NCBI GenBank assembly: GCA_026770575.1
Contig: MU657177.1
Span: 340,030 to 369,811 of the forward strand
Source: Pelagophyceae sp. CCMP2097
Taxonomy: Eukaryota > Sar > Pelagophyceae
DNA length: 29,782 nt
Reading direction: 5' to 3'
The notes under the pieces are model-generated. The model was not told where the DNA came from. It did not search any database and saw only the letters and a list, made by a program, of their open reading frames with translations. Positions 8,129-18,434 of this stretch are shown in pieces; position 1 is the first letter of the stretch; every line of letters begins with the position of its first letter. A program made the position numbers and the translations under genes.

Positions 8129-11100
8129 ATGGACACCGGCGAGGAGACCCCGCCCGAGGGCGACGGCGGGTTCGATGATACGGACGATGCCATGAGCGAA
8201 GACGATCAGGACGATGACTCGGAAGGCGACCCGGACGCTGCCGCCGCCGCCGCCGCGCTCGAGCGCGACGACGCTTTGCCCGTGCACGTGCGCCGCGGAC
8301 CGCCGGCGGACGACGAAGAGGCGGACGACGACGACGCGGACGACGACGCGGACGACGAAGAGGAGGAGGAGGAGGAGCACGGCGACGAGGAGCACGGCGA
8401 CGACGAGACGGGCGTCCCTCCCGAGCTCGAGGCGGCGGCCGCCGCTGCGGACGCGCCGCGGGCGGCGCACGCGGCGGCGCTCGCAGCCATCAGAAGGGCG
8501 TGCGTCGAACGAGGCTTCCTGGCCGCGCGGCGGTGGGGACCGTTGCAACTAGGCACGCGGTGCGCGCGACGCCGCTGCTGGCGGAGTGGCTCTTGCGCGC
8601 GTGGCGGCGGCAGATGGTTTCCATGGCGCTCACGACGGACGAGTGGTTGGCCTTCTCGCGAGACGCGCAGGCCGTCGCTATGCCCTGGGACGACCTCTTC
8701 GAAGACCTCGCCGTCGCAGTCGGCCAGCGGCCCGTGTCGCCGCAGCTCTGGCTCGAGCTCGCGCGCGCGGTGCGTGTTTTTGGCCGAAATGTTTTTACAA
8801 GCGACTGAGAGAAGCGGCTGCTCTGGAGAGCACTCCACCGGCTCTTGAGACTCTCCGAGCGCACTTGATCGAGTCGAGGTCCATTTGGAGCACGCTAGGC
8901 TTTTGGTTTCGGCGGCGACGAGTCGGTCGAAAAGATGCGCCGGGTGTTGTCGGACGCCGTCGACGTCGCTGGCCTCGATTTATCACAAGGCCAGCGCCTG
9001 TGGGAGGCGTCCATCGCCTTCGAGGCCGACGTCGGCGACGAAGCAAAGCAGCTGGCGCTCTGGCTGAAACGCCTCGCAACGCCGCTGACGTGGTCCGAAA
9101 GCGCTCTTCTGGGGTTCAAAACCAAGTACACGGCCGCCGACCGCAAGCGCGGCGAGGCGGCCCACGCCGCCGCTTTGAAGCTGCGCAAGCTGCGCGAGCC
9201 GCACGAAGGCGCCGTCTCGCGCGCGGCGGATGACGAAGCGCGCTGCGATGCCTGGCTCGCGTATACTGCGTGAGCCCTCGCTTCCTTGTCAAATGCCCGG
9301 CGTCGATCCCATCTCGCGATACGAGGTTCGAGCAGCCGGCGCGGCGGCGCGCGGTCTTGGAGCGGGGCCTCGCGGCGCTGGACGACCGCGACGAGCCCGC
9401 GCCTCGGGCAACCCGAGAGCGCCTCTGGCTCGCCTACATCGCGCACGCCGCCGTCGACGCGAAAGACGCGCCGCTGGCCCTGCAGGTGGTACGTTTTGAC
9501 TGTTTGGGGTTTTGCAAGGTCCCTGTTTGGAACGCTGGGTTGTTGGGGTTGTTGGAACGCTGGGTTGTTGGGGTTGTTGGAACGCGGGTTCTTGGGGTTG
9601 TTGGAACGCTGCCAAGCCGTCAACGCAACGGTAGGCGCGGCGCGGCGTTTTGAGCGTGCCGGAGAGCCTCGAGCTGCGCCTGGCTTTGTTGAAATGTTGT
9701 GAGCGCCTGGGCTCAGTCTCCGAGGACGACTGGGCCGAGGGGTATAAAGCTTTCAAGACAGACGTCAAGTCCCTTTCAAGCTTGGCGCTCGCTCAATTGG
9801 AGTGCGACCGGCGCCGCGGCTCGGCCATCGATGCGGCGCCGGTCCTGGAACGGCTCGGAGAATTTGGCGCCGACGCCTTTGCAATGCACGAAATCGCAAA
9901 GTACGTGGCCACCGACCTCTACGTCCGCGCGGCGCGCCATCCCGCCTCGAGACCGATTCTATTCGACGCGGCGCGCAAGGCGTGGAAGGCCATCCTCGAC
10001 GGGTCGAAGGATTTGGCGCTGAGTCTGCGACTTAAATATTATCGAGCGGCGATCGCCGCGGCACGGACAGCAGACGACTGCGACGAGGCACGGCGCCTCT
10101 ACCGCGCGGCGGCGGGCGCGGCGGTGCACCAGGCCACCTCGCAGCGCGGCGATGCCGCAGACGCGTCGCTGGCAAAGGCCACTTCAGAGGCATGGGTTTC
10201 GTTCGAAAAGGAGCGCGGCACGCTGGCCACGCTCGACGCCGCAGAGGCGCGGCAGCGCAACTGGCGCAGAGACTTGGACGGGCATTTCAAAGTTCACGGC
10301 GGCGCTCGGAAAACTTTGAAGCAGCCGGAGGTGGCGACAAAGGCCAAGGCGCCGCCTTCTGCGGCGACTCTGGCGACAAGGAAGCGCGCGGCGGACGCCG
10401 CCGCCGCCGCGTCGGCGAAGAAGCGCAGCCGAGGGGCCGACGGCGAGCCCGTGGCAGCCCAAGCTCCAGAGACCGCCGAGGCCGTCCCCGAGGCTCCGGC
10501 CGCGGTTGCCGAGGCTCCGGCCGCGGCGCCGCTCGATGCGCCGCCAGCGGCCGCCGACGGCGAAGCGCGGGCCCCGGGCGCGAAGAAAAAGAAGCAGAAG
10601 AGTGCGGCTTCGAACGAGGCCTCTGACGAGCTCGCGAGGACGGTGCGTTGAAGATGCCCTTTTCGTGCAGCGCGAGCAGACCGCGGCTCCGTAGGCCTTC
10701 GTGACAAATACGGGTCAGCTCGAGGACGCGGCGCTGGCGGCGCACTTTTCGCGGTGCGGCCAAGTCTCGCGCGCGCGCGTGCTCAAGGACAAGCGTTCCG
10801 GCGACTTTAAGCACACTGCTTTCGTCGTCTTCGTAAACGCGGCGGGTCTCGACGCTGCGCTCAACCTCGACGTAAAGGCGCGCAGCGTTGCCGGCGGCGC
10901 CGCAGTCGAGGTCAGAAGCGCCACGACTGATTCGGTCCCCTCGTCAGCGAGGCTGTCACGCTTCTCTCGCTAGGTGTCCAAGTCGCGGTTCCTGGCACCG
11001 GCGCTGTCGTTTGAATTGAAACTCAAGCGCAAAGCGGAACACGCACCGACGGCAGACGCCGAAAAGACGGGCGACACTGCGCCGGGCGACGCTGCGCCGG

Positions 11101-11357
11101 GCAACGCCGCGAAGGCTGCCGAGCAACCCGCAAAGGCCGCGAAGCCTGCTGCGAAGCCGTCTGTTCCGGCGAAGGCGTTTATGCCTCGCGTGATGCGCAA
11201 GCCCGCGGCGCCGCGCAAGCCGCACCGCATCACCGTCGCGCCGGCCACCGACGGCGGCGCGGCGGCCCCGGCGGCGGAGGCCCCTGCGGCGTCGGAAGGG
11301 GGCATCTCCAACGAAGGTTTCCGAGCCTTCTTCGCCGACAAGCCACCCGACGCGTAA
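8129..11357 (+). CDS. SART3: SART3/Prp24-like U6 snRNP recycling factor
   Basis: Seven exons encode about 909 residues: 8129-8499, 8553-8769, 8899-9269, 9326-9488, 9635-10642, 10695-10910 and 10974-11357. The order is an Asp/Glu-rich N-terminus (residues about 1-100), HAT repeats (about 125-540, for example LWLELARA, RLWEASIAFE, ERLWLAYIAHAA, AWVSFEKER), a Lys/Arg-rich nuclear-signal stretch (AAKKRSRG, KKKKQK), one RRM (AFVTNTGQLEDAALAAHFSRCG ... HTAFVVF) and a C-terminal ISNEGFRAFFADK. That last motif matches the LSm-binding box of SART3 and Prp24. The family anneals U4 to U6 snRNA during spliceosome recycling. Animal SART3 has two RRMs and yeast Prp24 four; I can see only one. Intron 4 contains a minisatellite. 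The donor at 9489 (GTACGT) could alternatively be 9486. Confidence 0.85.
9527..9610 (+). repeat. Intronic minisatellite, 25-bp unit, about 3.4 copies
   Basis: The units at 9527-9551, 9552-9576 and 9577-9600 (one base shorter), plus a partial fourth, share the core TTGGAACGCTGGGTTGTTGG. It lies wholly within intron 4 of the SART3-like gene (9489-9634). Confidence 0.9.
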
Positions 11358-11578
11358 AGTGTTGTGCGCACGAGGCCGCTCCTCGACGGCCTAGGTGAGG
11401 GTGCGGCGAGCGGCAAAATGACGGCCGCACCGAGGCACCGAGCAGCGGCCGGGGAGGGTCATCCCGAACGAAATGGGCCGGTCCGGTCCGGGCGCTTTTT
11501 TGGCGATTGTTGGGGCAACGGTTGGGCCGAGAAGGCGTCACGAACGGGCCGTTCTAGGGCGTTGCGCCGATCTGAGGC
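11358..11578. other. Intergenic, upstream of the SH3 gene
   Basis: 221 bp without a gene. A GC-rich first half is followed by mixed sequence leading to the ATG at 11579. No promoter element is recognised. Confidence 0.4.
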
Positions 11579-14500
11579 ATGGAGCACGGTGTGTCGTACG
11601 TGGCGGGCGTGCCCGTGGCGCGCGCGGTGTTGGACCGGTGGCTGGCCGAGGGGGCGGCGTCGGAGTATGACGACGCTCCAACCCTGGTGGTAAGCAAGCC
11701 GTTCCTTGGGGATTGTCTTCAAAACGTCTCACACTTTACGTAGATCATCGAGGCGACGAAGTCGTTCCCGCGCAAGCTCGCGACGCAGTCGCTCTCGCAG
11801 TCGCTCCCGCGCAAGCTCCCGTTGCCGCGTGCCTCGACACGCCAGGGCGAGCCGTGGTGGGCGCGCGGGCCGCCGCCGGCGGAGTTCGAGTCCGCGGACG
11901 TCCTCCTGTCGCCGTCGAGCCCCTACGACCGCCCGAGCCCTCGGACGAGCCCGCGGGGCGACCGCGCTATTCGCGACATTGAACGGCTCCGCGCGGCGGC
12001 GGCGGCGGACGCCCAGCGCGCGGCGCTCGAAGCCGCGCGGCAGGCTTACGAAGCCGCCGAGTTGCGGCGGTCGTTGGAAGCTGGGCTTTTGCGCCTCGAC
12101 GGCGAGCGTTTGAAGGTCGACCGCGACCGAGCTTTAGTCGCCGAGGACCGCCTCAAGGTTGAAGGCGAGCGAAAGAAGGTGGGCAGTGACCGGTTGAAAG
12201 TCGAGGGCGACCGCGGCGCCTTGGACGCGGGGTTCGCGAGATTGGTCGGAGATCGGTCGCAACTCTCAGTCTCTCGTTGTACACTTGCAGAGGACCAGAG
12301 GCAGCTCGAAAGCGACTCTGCCCTTTTCGAGGAAGACCGGTCCAAGCTCGCGGGCGACCAACTGCGCTTCGACGCGGGAGTGGCGCGGCTGGAGAGTGGG
12401 CGGACGCAGCTCGAAGCCGCACGATTCCAATTGGACGACGAGCGCGCGAGGCATGCGAAACAACGCCTCGAGCTCGCAGACGATCGATCCAAGCTCGTTG
12501 AAGACATTTCGAAACACGCGACGCAGCAGGTTCTGGACGAGGCGGCGCAGACGCTGGCCGAGGATACGGCGAAGGAGACTGCGTCGCGGCTTCAACTTGG
12601 AAGTGCGTTTTCATGTTGGTCCTGACTGACTGACTGACTGACTGACTGACTGACTGGTCCTCCGGGACGGGCCGCTCTGTGATTCCATTGTATTATTATT
12701 ATAATATTGCGCGGCGCCCGGCGCGACGGGCGATGTAGGTGAGCGCGCGCTCGTGCTGTTGCAGGAGAACGAGGCGGAGCGTTCTGCGCGGGCGGAGCGC
12801 GCCGCGGCCGTGGCGGCCATGGCCGCAGAGGCGGCGGCGGCGGCGATGGCGACGGCGTCGCCGCGCGCGGCGGCGCCTGCCTCAGCGCCGGGCGCGGTGG
12901 AGATGCGCGGGGCGCCGGGCCGCGACGAGGAAGGGCGCCTGATGTTCGCTTACGAGGCGCCTTGGGGCGGTCCTTTGGGCCGCCGCGACTCGAACTCGTC
13001 GTATGCAGACGGCGAGTCTGCGATGGTCGTCGAGCTGAAGACGACGACGGCGAAGCAGATCGACGAACTGCGGCGGTTACACGCCCAAGAGCTGGCAGAT
13101 GGCAGACGAGATTTAGAAATCGAGCACGCCGCAGCCCGAGCCATCATCGAAGAAAGAGCCGCAAAAGCGGCGGTCGCGGCGCACGACGACGCGGAGCAGG
13201 CTCGGGCGGAAGTGAAGAGGGCCGCGGCTTTAATGAACGCGGCAAGGGCGGAATTGCAAGTGGTGGTAAGGGATCATCTCGACGACGAAGCCAAGATGGA
13301 AGCTTTGATACAGCATCATATGGTCGACGAAGCCAAGATGGAAGCTTTGATACAGCATCATATGGTCGACGAAGCCAAGATGGAAGCTTTGATACAGCAC
13401 CACGCCGCGCAACTCGACGAAGCCAGAGCCGACGCTCTCCGGCAAGTCGAGGACTCGCAGCGCGAGGCTTCTTCTGAAAGAGCCACGGCGGCGGCGGAGC
13501 ATAGTGCGACGGTCGTGGCTCAGAAAAAGACTTCAGAGGTCCAAAGGCAGCTCGACGCTCTGATAGACGAACACCGCCACGAGCTCGCCGCCGCGCTGGG
13601 TCGCGCGTCGAGCTTAGGGCGAGCCAGCTTTGGCACTGGGCACTCTGCGAGGTCTGGAGGTGGTTCGGACTCACGAAGGGCCGGCGGCGGCTCAGCTGAT
13701 TCGATTTTAGCAATGCAAGCGAGGCAGGAGACGGCGTCTCGCACCGGCAAGCGCGCGGTGGCCAAGCAGGTCGAGTCTAGATTGAGGCTCGAGAACCGGC
13801 TTACGAAACAACGGAGCGTGGCGGCGACGGTTGACGGTGTTTTGCATATCCAAAAGTGGATCCGCGGCTTCCGTCAGCGAAAGGCCGACGACGAAGCCGC
13901 AGAGGCAGAGGCGCACGCGGAAGCTCTACTCTTCGACGCCGCGGCGTTTTCACGCGCTTCACGCGCCTCGGCCGCGGACGCGCCGGCGGGGACAGAGGCG
14001 CCGGCGGAGACGCCCGTTGCCCCGGGAGTCGACGCGGCGAGCGCGCTGGAGCACGAGGCCCCCGCCTCGTCGCCAAAGTCGCCCAGAGCCCCCGACGAGG
14101 CGCCCGCCGACGCCTCGCCTTCGCGGCCTCGCGTCGGCACTGGCGTGCCCACGGACCTCGACCCGCGCCACAAACCCGCCGGCGGCGCCGTCCGCCTCGG
14201 CGGCTTCGATGAGGACGACGAATACGACGACGACTTTAGCGAAACGGGGAAGCCGCTCGTCCTCGACGGCGCGTCGCCCGCGAGGCCTGCAGTTGCTGAT
14301 GCCGCGGCGGTTTCTGACGCCGCGGCCTCCTTTGACGCTGCGGCCGCCTCGGACGCTGCGGCGGCCTCTGACGTCGCGGCCGCCTCGCGGCCTCGCGTTG
14401 GCACTGGCGTCCCCACGGACCTCGACCCGCCGAAACCCGCCGGCGTGCGCGGCGGCGGCCTCGGCGGCGGCGTCGACGAGGGCGACGACGAATACGATGA

Positions 14501-16047
14501 CGATGTTAGCAATGCCGAAAAGCCGTTGGTCTTGGGCGGCGATGGCGCGTTGTTCGCGAGGCTGGCCGCTTCTGACGCCGCGGAGGCCTCGGACGCTGCG
14601 GCGGTCTCACACGCCGCGGCGGTTGCCTCGGACGCCGCGGCCACCTCGGACGCCGCAGTCGCCTCCGACGCTGCTGCCGCCTTGGACGCCGCGGCCGCCT
14701 CGGGCGTCGCGGCCGCCTCGCGGCCTCGCGTCGGCACTGGCGTCCCCACGGACCTCGACCCGCGGAAACCCGCCGGCGCGCGCGGCGGCGGCCTCGGCGG
14801 CGTTTTTGACGAGGAGGAGGACTACGACGACGAATTTAGCAACGCCGAAAAGCCGTTGGTCCTCGGCGGTGACGACGCGTCGCCCGCAGGGTCGGCCGCT
14901 TCTGACGCCGCGGAGGCCTCGGACGCCGCGGAGGCCTCGGACGCCACGGCCGCTTCGGACGCCGCAGCCGCCTCCGACGCGGCGGTGGCCTCTGATGCGG
15001 CGGCCGCCTCGGACGCTGCAGCGGTCTCTGACGCCGCGGCCGAGGCCTCTGACGGCTCCGCCGAGGCCGCCGCGCCGGTTCCTCGGCGCGTGCTCCGGGC
15101 GAGTTTCGACTTTGAAGCTCAAAGCGAAGGCGAGCTCTCGCTCGTTGCGGGCGACACGGTCGAGGTCCCAGAGGGCCAGGAGGCCGCCGGGTCCGGGTGG
15201 CTCTTTGTTACTCGCGTCGGGAAAGACGGTGGGCATCTGCAGGGCTACGTGCCAGACGCCTTCCTCGAATCCGAAAACGGCGAGCCGGCGTCGCCGCGGA
15301 CCGGCTCGCCTAGGAGCGCGTCGCCGCGGTCTTCGCCGCGGAGCGAGGGAAGCGGCAACGCGACGCCTCGTGGAGAAGAGAACTGGCCTTGCCTGGATAG
15401 ACACGGCTCGCTGCCGTCGCTCGTCGAGGTTTTGGAAGACACTTCCGTCGGCGAGGAAGAGGCGGCCGCGCCCGCCGCCTCGGATTCGCTGTACGTCTCA
15501 CCTTCAAAGTCCGACGCCGGAATGACGCCGGCCAATGTTATAGCAGAGGCGCGGTTCTCGCTCTCGACGCTCGGCGACGCCTTTGACGCCTACGACGCCG
15601 ACGCCTACGACGCCGAATCGTTCCCCGACCCCGACGCGGGGCCCGCGGGCGAAGCGGAAAGCGCAGCGAGCCCGGCGGGCGACTTTGCCATGGTCACCGA
15701 CTTTGCCCTGGTCTCCTGCGAGGCGCCGCGTCTTGGACTGCCGCAATCGCCACAGTCGCGGCCAAGGGCTCACAGAGTGCCCACAGAGGATGGGCGCCGG
15801 GGGACGAATCGTGGAGACGCGCCAGACGCGTGATTCCTTGGTAGGCACTTTCCGACGAGCTGCGTTCTCGTTCCAGGCCCAAGGCGAGACGGAGCTCTCC
15901 GTCTCCAAGGGCGACCTGCTGCAGCTCGACGCCGAGCAGACGCAGGCCGAAGCCGGATGGCTCTTGGTCTCAAAAGTCTCCGAGTTGGGCGAGAAGCTCC
16001 AAGGGTACGTCCCGGATTCGTACCTGGAAACAGACGCCACCGGATGA
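11579..16047 (+). CDS. Large coiled-coil, IQ-motif, double-SH3 scaffold protein
   Basis: Four exons give about 1400 residues: 11579-11689, 11744-12602, 12739 to about 15710, and about 15787-16047. From the N-terminus there is a short globular start, then a long charged coiled coil (about 110-320) with a seven-residue rhythm such as DRLKVEGERKK. A second coiled coil follows, with three 14-residue repeats DEAKMEALIQHHMV and an IQ motif HIQKWIRGFRQRK that could bind calmodulin. Next are three modules starting SRPRVGTGVPTDLDP and ending in YDDDF-type acids, KPLVLGG and long Ala/Ser/Asp tracts. Two SH3 domains close it: ALRASFDFEAQ-like at 15085-15270 and FRRAAFSFQAQ at 15848-16030, both ending QGYVPD. 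It is probably a cytoskeletal or membrane-edge scaffold (inference). I know no named orthologue. The last intron (15711-15786, donor GTCTCC) is the least certain boundary. Confidence 0.75.
12622..12656 (+). repeat. CTGA tetranucleotide microsatellite in an intron
   Basis: Nearly nine uninterrupted CTGA units within the 136-nt intron 12603-12738 of the SH3 scaffold gene. It is likely length-variable between strains (inference). Confidence 0.95.
13281..13406 (+). repeat. Three tandem 42-bp coding repeats
   Basis: Units at 13281-13322, 13323-13364 and 13365-13406 are nearly identical and encode DEAKMEALIQHHMV-type 14-mers, two heptads each, inside the second coiled coil of the SH3 scaffold. Their near identity at the DNA level suggests recent in-frame duplication. 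Confidence 0.95.
14121..15060 (+). repeat. Three long coding modules with Ala/Ser/Asp tracts
   Basis: Module starts (TCGCGGCCTCGCGT) are at 14121, 14385 and 14718, so the periods are 264 and 333 bp, both whole codons. Each holds a conserved head (RVGTGVPTDLDP), an acidic YDD(D/E)F motif, KPLVL-GG and a variable tract of ASDAA units. The tract lengths differ, which points to slippage among five- and six-residue units. Confidence 0.9.
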
Positions 16048-16311
16048 ATGCGGCGGGGTTTTGAAAATATTAAGGACCACTAAGACTCAGTCTTTTGGGC
16101 CCGGGTGACAATATTATAAGGACCACACTTGGTGCTCCCCGAATACGAACGCACTGGCCGCATCCGCTCCCGAGATCCGCACGGCCCACCGCGTCTCGGG
16201 AGGGGGGCGCTCCGATCCTTTCGTTGCGCTCCCGACTCTTGAGAAGGTGGGTTGTCCACGTTTGGCCGCTTAGCTGATCTGCGGGCTTTTGAGGTTGAGG
16301 AAGGGTGGATA
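16048..16311. other. Convergent 3' region between the SH3 and ERp29-like genes
   Basis: 264 bp between two converging stop codons. It holds a direct repeat AATATT-AAGGACCAC (about 16065 and 16111) and the odd palindrome AAGACTCAGTCTT (16082-16094) between the copies. It probably contains both polyadenylation sites; no canonical AATAAA is seen. Confidence 0.5.
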
Positions 16312-17203
16312 TTAAGCAAGCAAGGTTGCCAGGAGCGCCTTTCTGGATTGGAGCGCGGCGGAGGCGGCGTCTCTGGCATCTTTAAAAGCGTCGTACTGGT
16401 CATTCAGAAGCGCCTTGCTCGCGAGGAACGCTTCTTCCGCGTAGAGCTTCTCCGCGTCGAGATTTTCGACTCGTCGCCGCATTTCATCCGTGGAGAGCGC
16501 GCCGAGGCCGGCAATGACATCTTGCTGCAAAGCAGAGCACAAGTAGACGCTCTTCGTCGAGCAATCCAGCGTCAGGCCGCTCTGGACGTACCTGCGGTGC
16601 ACGATGCGGGAGGGACTCTTGCCGCGAGGGACGCCGGTACGGACTCGGTGAGTGATCTCAAGTCGCGCGCCCCTTTGTAAACTTCCAGCTCCCAAGGGTC
16701 GCTGCCGCTCAGCAGCGTCGGGTACTTTGAAATCGAGTGCCGCTCGCAGAGCGACTTGCCTAGAAGCGGCGGCGGGTTGCGAGGTCCCTAGTCTGGCCCC
16801 TGCGCGCGAGGTCCCTATTCGGGCCCCGCGGGCAGGCGAGCGTCCGTCCTCGCGGATCCGCCGGGGACCGCAGATCCGTTCTCGGGCCCGCCCGCGGCGT
16901 CCTCCCCTCTTTTGAAATGCGTCTTGCGAGGTAGGAACGCGCCTGCTCCGTCGCAGTCGACGTTGGCGATCAACCTCTTGCCGTCGAAGAGGAACTTCGC
17001 CTCTAAAGCGTCCCATGCCGGCCTACGCCGGCGTCGGCGCGGGCGGTCGAGGCGGGGGCGTACCGGAGAGCGTTGCGACCGGACCCTTCACCGAACTTGA
17101 TGAGCACCGCAAACCCTGCCACTGAATCGTCGAAGTTCGCCAGATTCAGCTCCACGCCGCAGCAGCACCGCAGCAGCACCGCAACGCGGAGGAGGACCCG
17201 CAT
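16312..17203 (-). CDS. ERp29-like redox-inactive thioredoxin-fold secretory protein
   Basis: Four exons encode 204 residues: 17203-17064, 17022-16943, 16759-16645 and 16591-16312. A signal peptide (MRVLLRVAVLLRCCCG) precedes a PDI-type thioredoxin fold: NFDDSVAGFAVLIKF, then PAWDALEAKFL, LIANVDCDGAGKSLCERH and ISKYPTLLSG. The PDI active-site loop (normally APWCGHC) is GEGSGRNAL here, so the CxxC is lost. The last 90 residues are helical (LDAEKLYAEEAFLASKALL) and resemble the ERp29/PDI-D C-terminal domain. ERp29-type proteins act as ER chaperones rather than oxidoreductases. The end ATLLA is not an ER-retention tetrapeptide. Intron 1 is only 41 nt. Intron 2 fits the frame only with a GC donor (GCGCGT at 16942). 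The start was chosen for the signal peptide. Confidence 0.78.
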
Positions 17204-17548
17204 CCGCGCGGGCCTAGTCCCTAGTAGTAGCAGTGGACCCAACGATTGTTCTTCACAGTTCCACTTTGCCAAAATTTGAATCCAGGACGACGCGGGCCAA
17301 TCAACTTGGACACTAGTAACTGCAGGACGCCGCCGCGCCGGCTTTTCGTCATCGAGGGCGACTCGACGACCGACCACCGAATCGCCAACCGACTCTTAAC
17401 GACCGGCCACGACGCCATGTCGCAAGGGTCCTTGATGTGCCGTTCCTTTGCCGCGCGCACCCGCGCAGGGCGTCGACGAGGGGCTTCGATTACAAAATAC
17501 GGGCCTTTTCGCTGGGGATTCACTGGGTTGTCTGGGGTTCACGTCATT
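17204..17548. other. Intergenic, upstream of the ERp29-like gene
   Basis: About 345 bp between two minus-strand genes. ORFs on both strands have no domain support. It should contain the ERp29-like promoter; no element is recognised. Confidence 0.45.
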
Positions 17549-18165
17549 TCAGAGCACTGCCGCTGCGGCGAAGCCTAAGAGCTCCGCGGCGGGCGCGGGC
17601 TTCTGCACGGGCTCGGCGGGGAGCATCGTCTTGAGCGCCTCGGCCTCGAGCTCGTCGAGCTCGGAAAATGGCTCGAGGCCGGGCGTGGTGGGGTCGAGGT
17701 CTGGGTCGAGGGTGGGGTCGAGGCCGAGCAGCTTTTCCGTCTCCGGGAAGGAAAAGTCAAACAGCGACGCCTGCTTGCGCGATGCCTTTTCTGCCGCGGC
17801 GCGCATCTCCCGCCGCGCCTCCCGCGTGCGCCCCTGCGCGCGGTGGGCACGCGCCTCGCCGTCCCCGGCGTCCTTGGCGTCCGTTTGCACCACCCGCGCG
17901 TCCGCGATCCTAGCGCGAATCTCGGGACCACGAGACGCGCCACGGCCGCGGCGGGCGCGCCGCCGAAAGAAAGAAAATGCCCCCGGCGGCGGGGGAAGGC
18001 CCCCGGCGGCGGGGGAAGGCCCCCGAGCGCTTCAGAACCTTACTTGACGGCTTCGACCATCGGCGCCTCCTTGGCCTTTGGGTCCGGCGTCTCGGGCGAG
18101 TCCTCGGGCGCGTCGCGCATCGATCCGAGCATCCGCAGCACCGACGCCACCCAGGCTTCCAGCAT
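17549..18165 (-). CDS. Unrecognised small acidic/helical protein
   Basis: Two exons, 18165-18044 and 17909-17549, encode 160 residues if the first ATG is the start. The donor is a clear GTAAGG and the acceptor is TAG, with matching phase 2. The N-terminus (MLEAWVASVLRMLGSMRDAP) is amphipathic. A charged helix follows (REARREMRAAAEKASRKQ), then an acidic Leu/Asp/Pro tail (LLGLDPTLDPDLDPTTPGLE). No known domain is evident. A stop codon lies in frame just before the start exon, so any upstream exon would have to join within about 28 bp of the ATG. Alternative: this is the 3' part of a longer gene whose upstream exon is not recognised. Confidence 0.5.
17981..18025 (+). repeat. Intronic 20-bp tandem repeat
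   Basis: CCCCGGCGGCGGGGGAAGGC occurs at 17981-18000 and 18001-18020, with a partial third copy. It lies inside the 134-nt intron (17910-18043) of the small unrecognised gene. Confidence 0.95.
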
Positions 18166-18434
18166 CGGAGGCGCCGCGGAGCCCCGGGAGAATTCTCAGC
18201 CGCGTAAAAAAGATCATTGGCAAAAGATCGAGACGTTTCGGCGACTATAGGGTCGGGCGTGCGGACCCCGGGGCCCCTTCCTCGCAGGTCTTCGTTGCGA
18301 GGCTCACCCGCGCGTCGCAGCCTCCGTTCCGCGGCGCCGCTGCGTGCCCCGACGCCGGCGGGGCCTTGAGCTTGAGCGCGGGCCCGCAGTCGGGGTCTGT
18401 ATCGCGTTTGGAGTCTGCTTCCTCGAGAGTTCTG

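Noticed and set aside
8206..8838. Long Ser-rich minus-strand ORF
   Set aside because: It is the antisense of the Asp/Glu-rich start of the SART3-like gene; acidic codons read as Ser/Val runs on the other strand.
9527..9610. Possible CRISPR array
   Set aside because: The units are contiguous with no spacers and lie in a spliced intron of a eukaryotic gene.
14281..15060. Type I antifreeze-like protein
   Set aside because: The Ala/Ser/Asp tracts lie inside a multi-domain protein without a signal peptide. The likeness is compositional only.
13831..15525. 564-residue plus-strand ORF rich in Arg/Pro/Thr
   Set aside because: It is a frame-shifted shadow of the SH3 scaffold repeats. The other frame gives the IQ motif and the first SH3 domain.
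17668..18250. Plus-strand ORFs opposite the small orphan gene
   Set aside because: They lack domains, run through the tandem repeats of the intron, and conflict with clear minus-strand splice sites.
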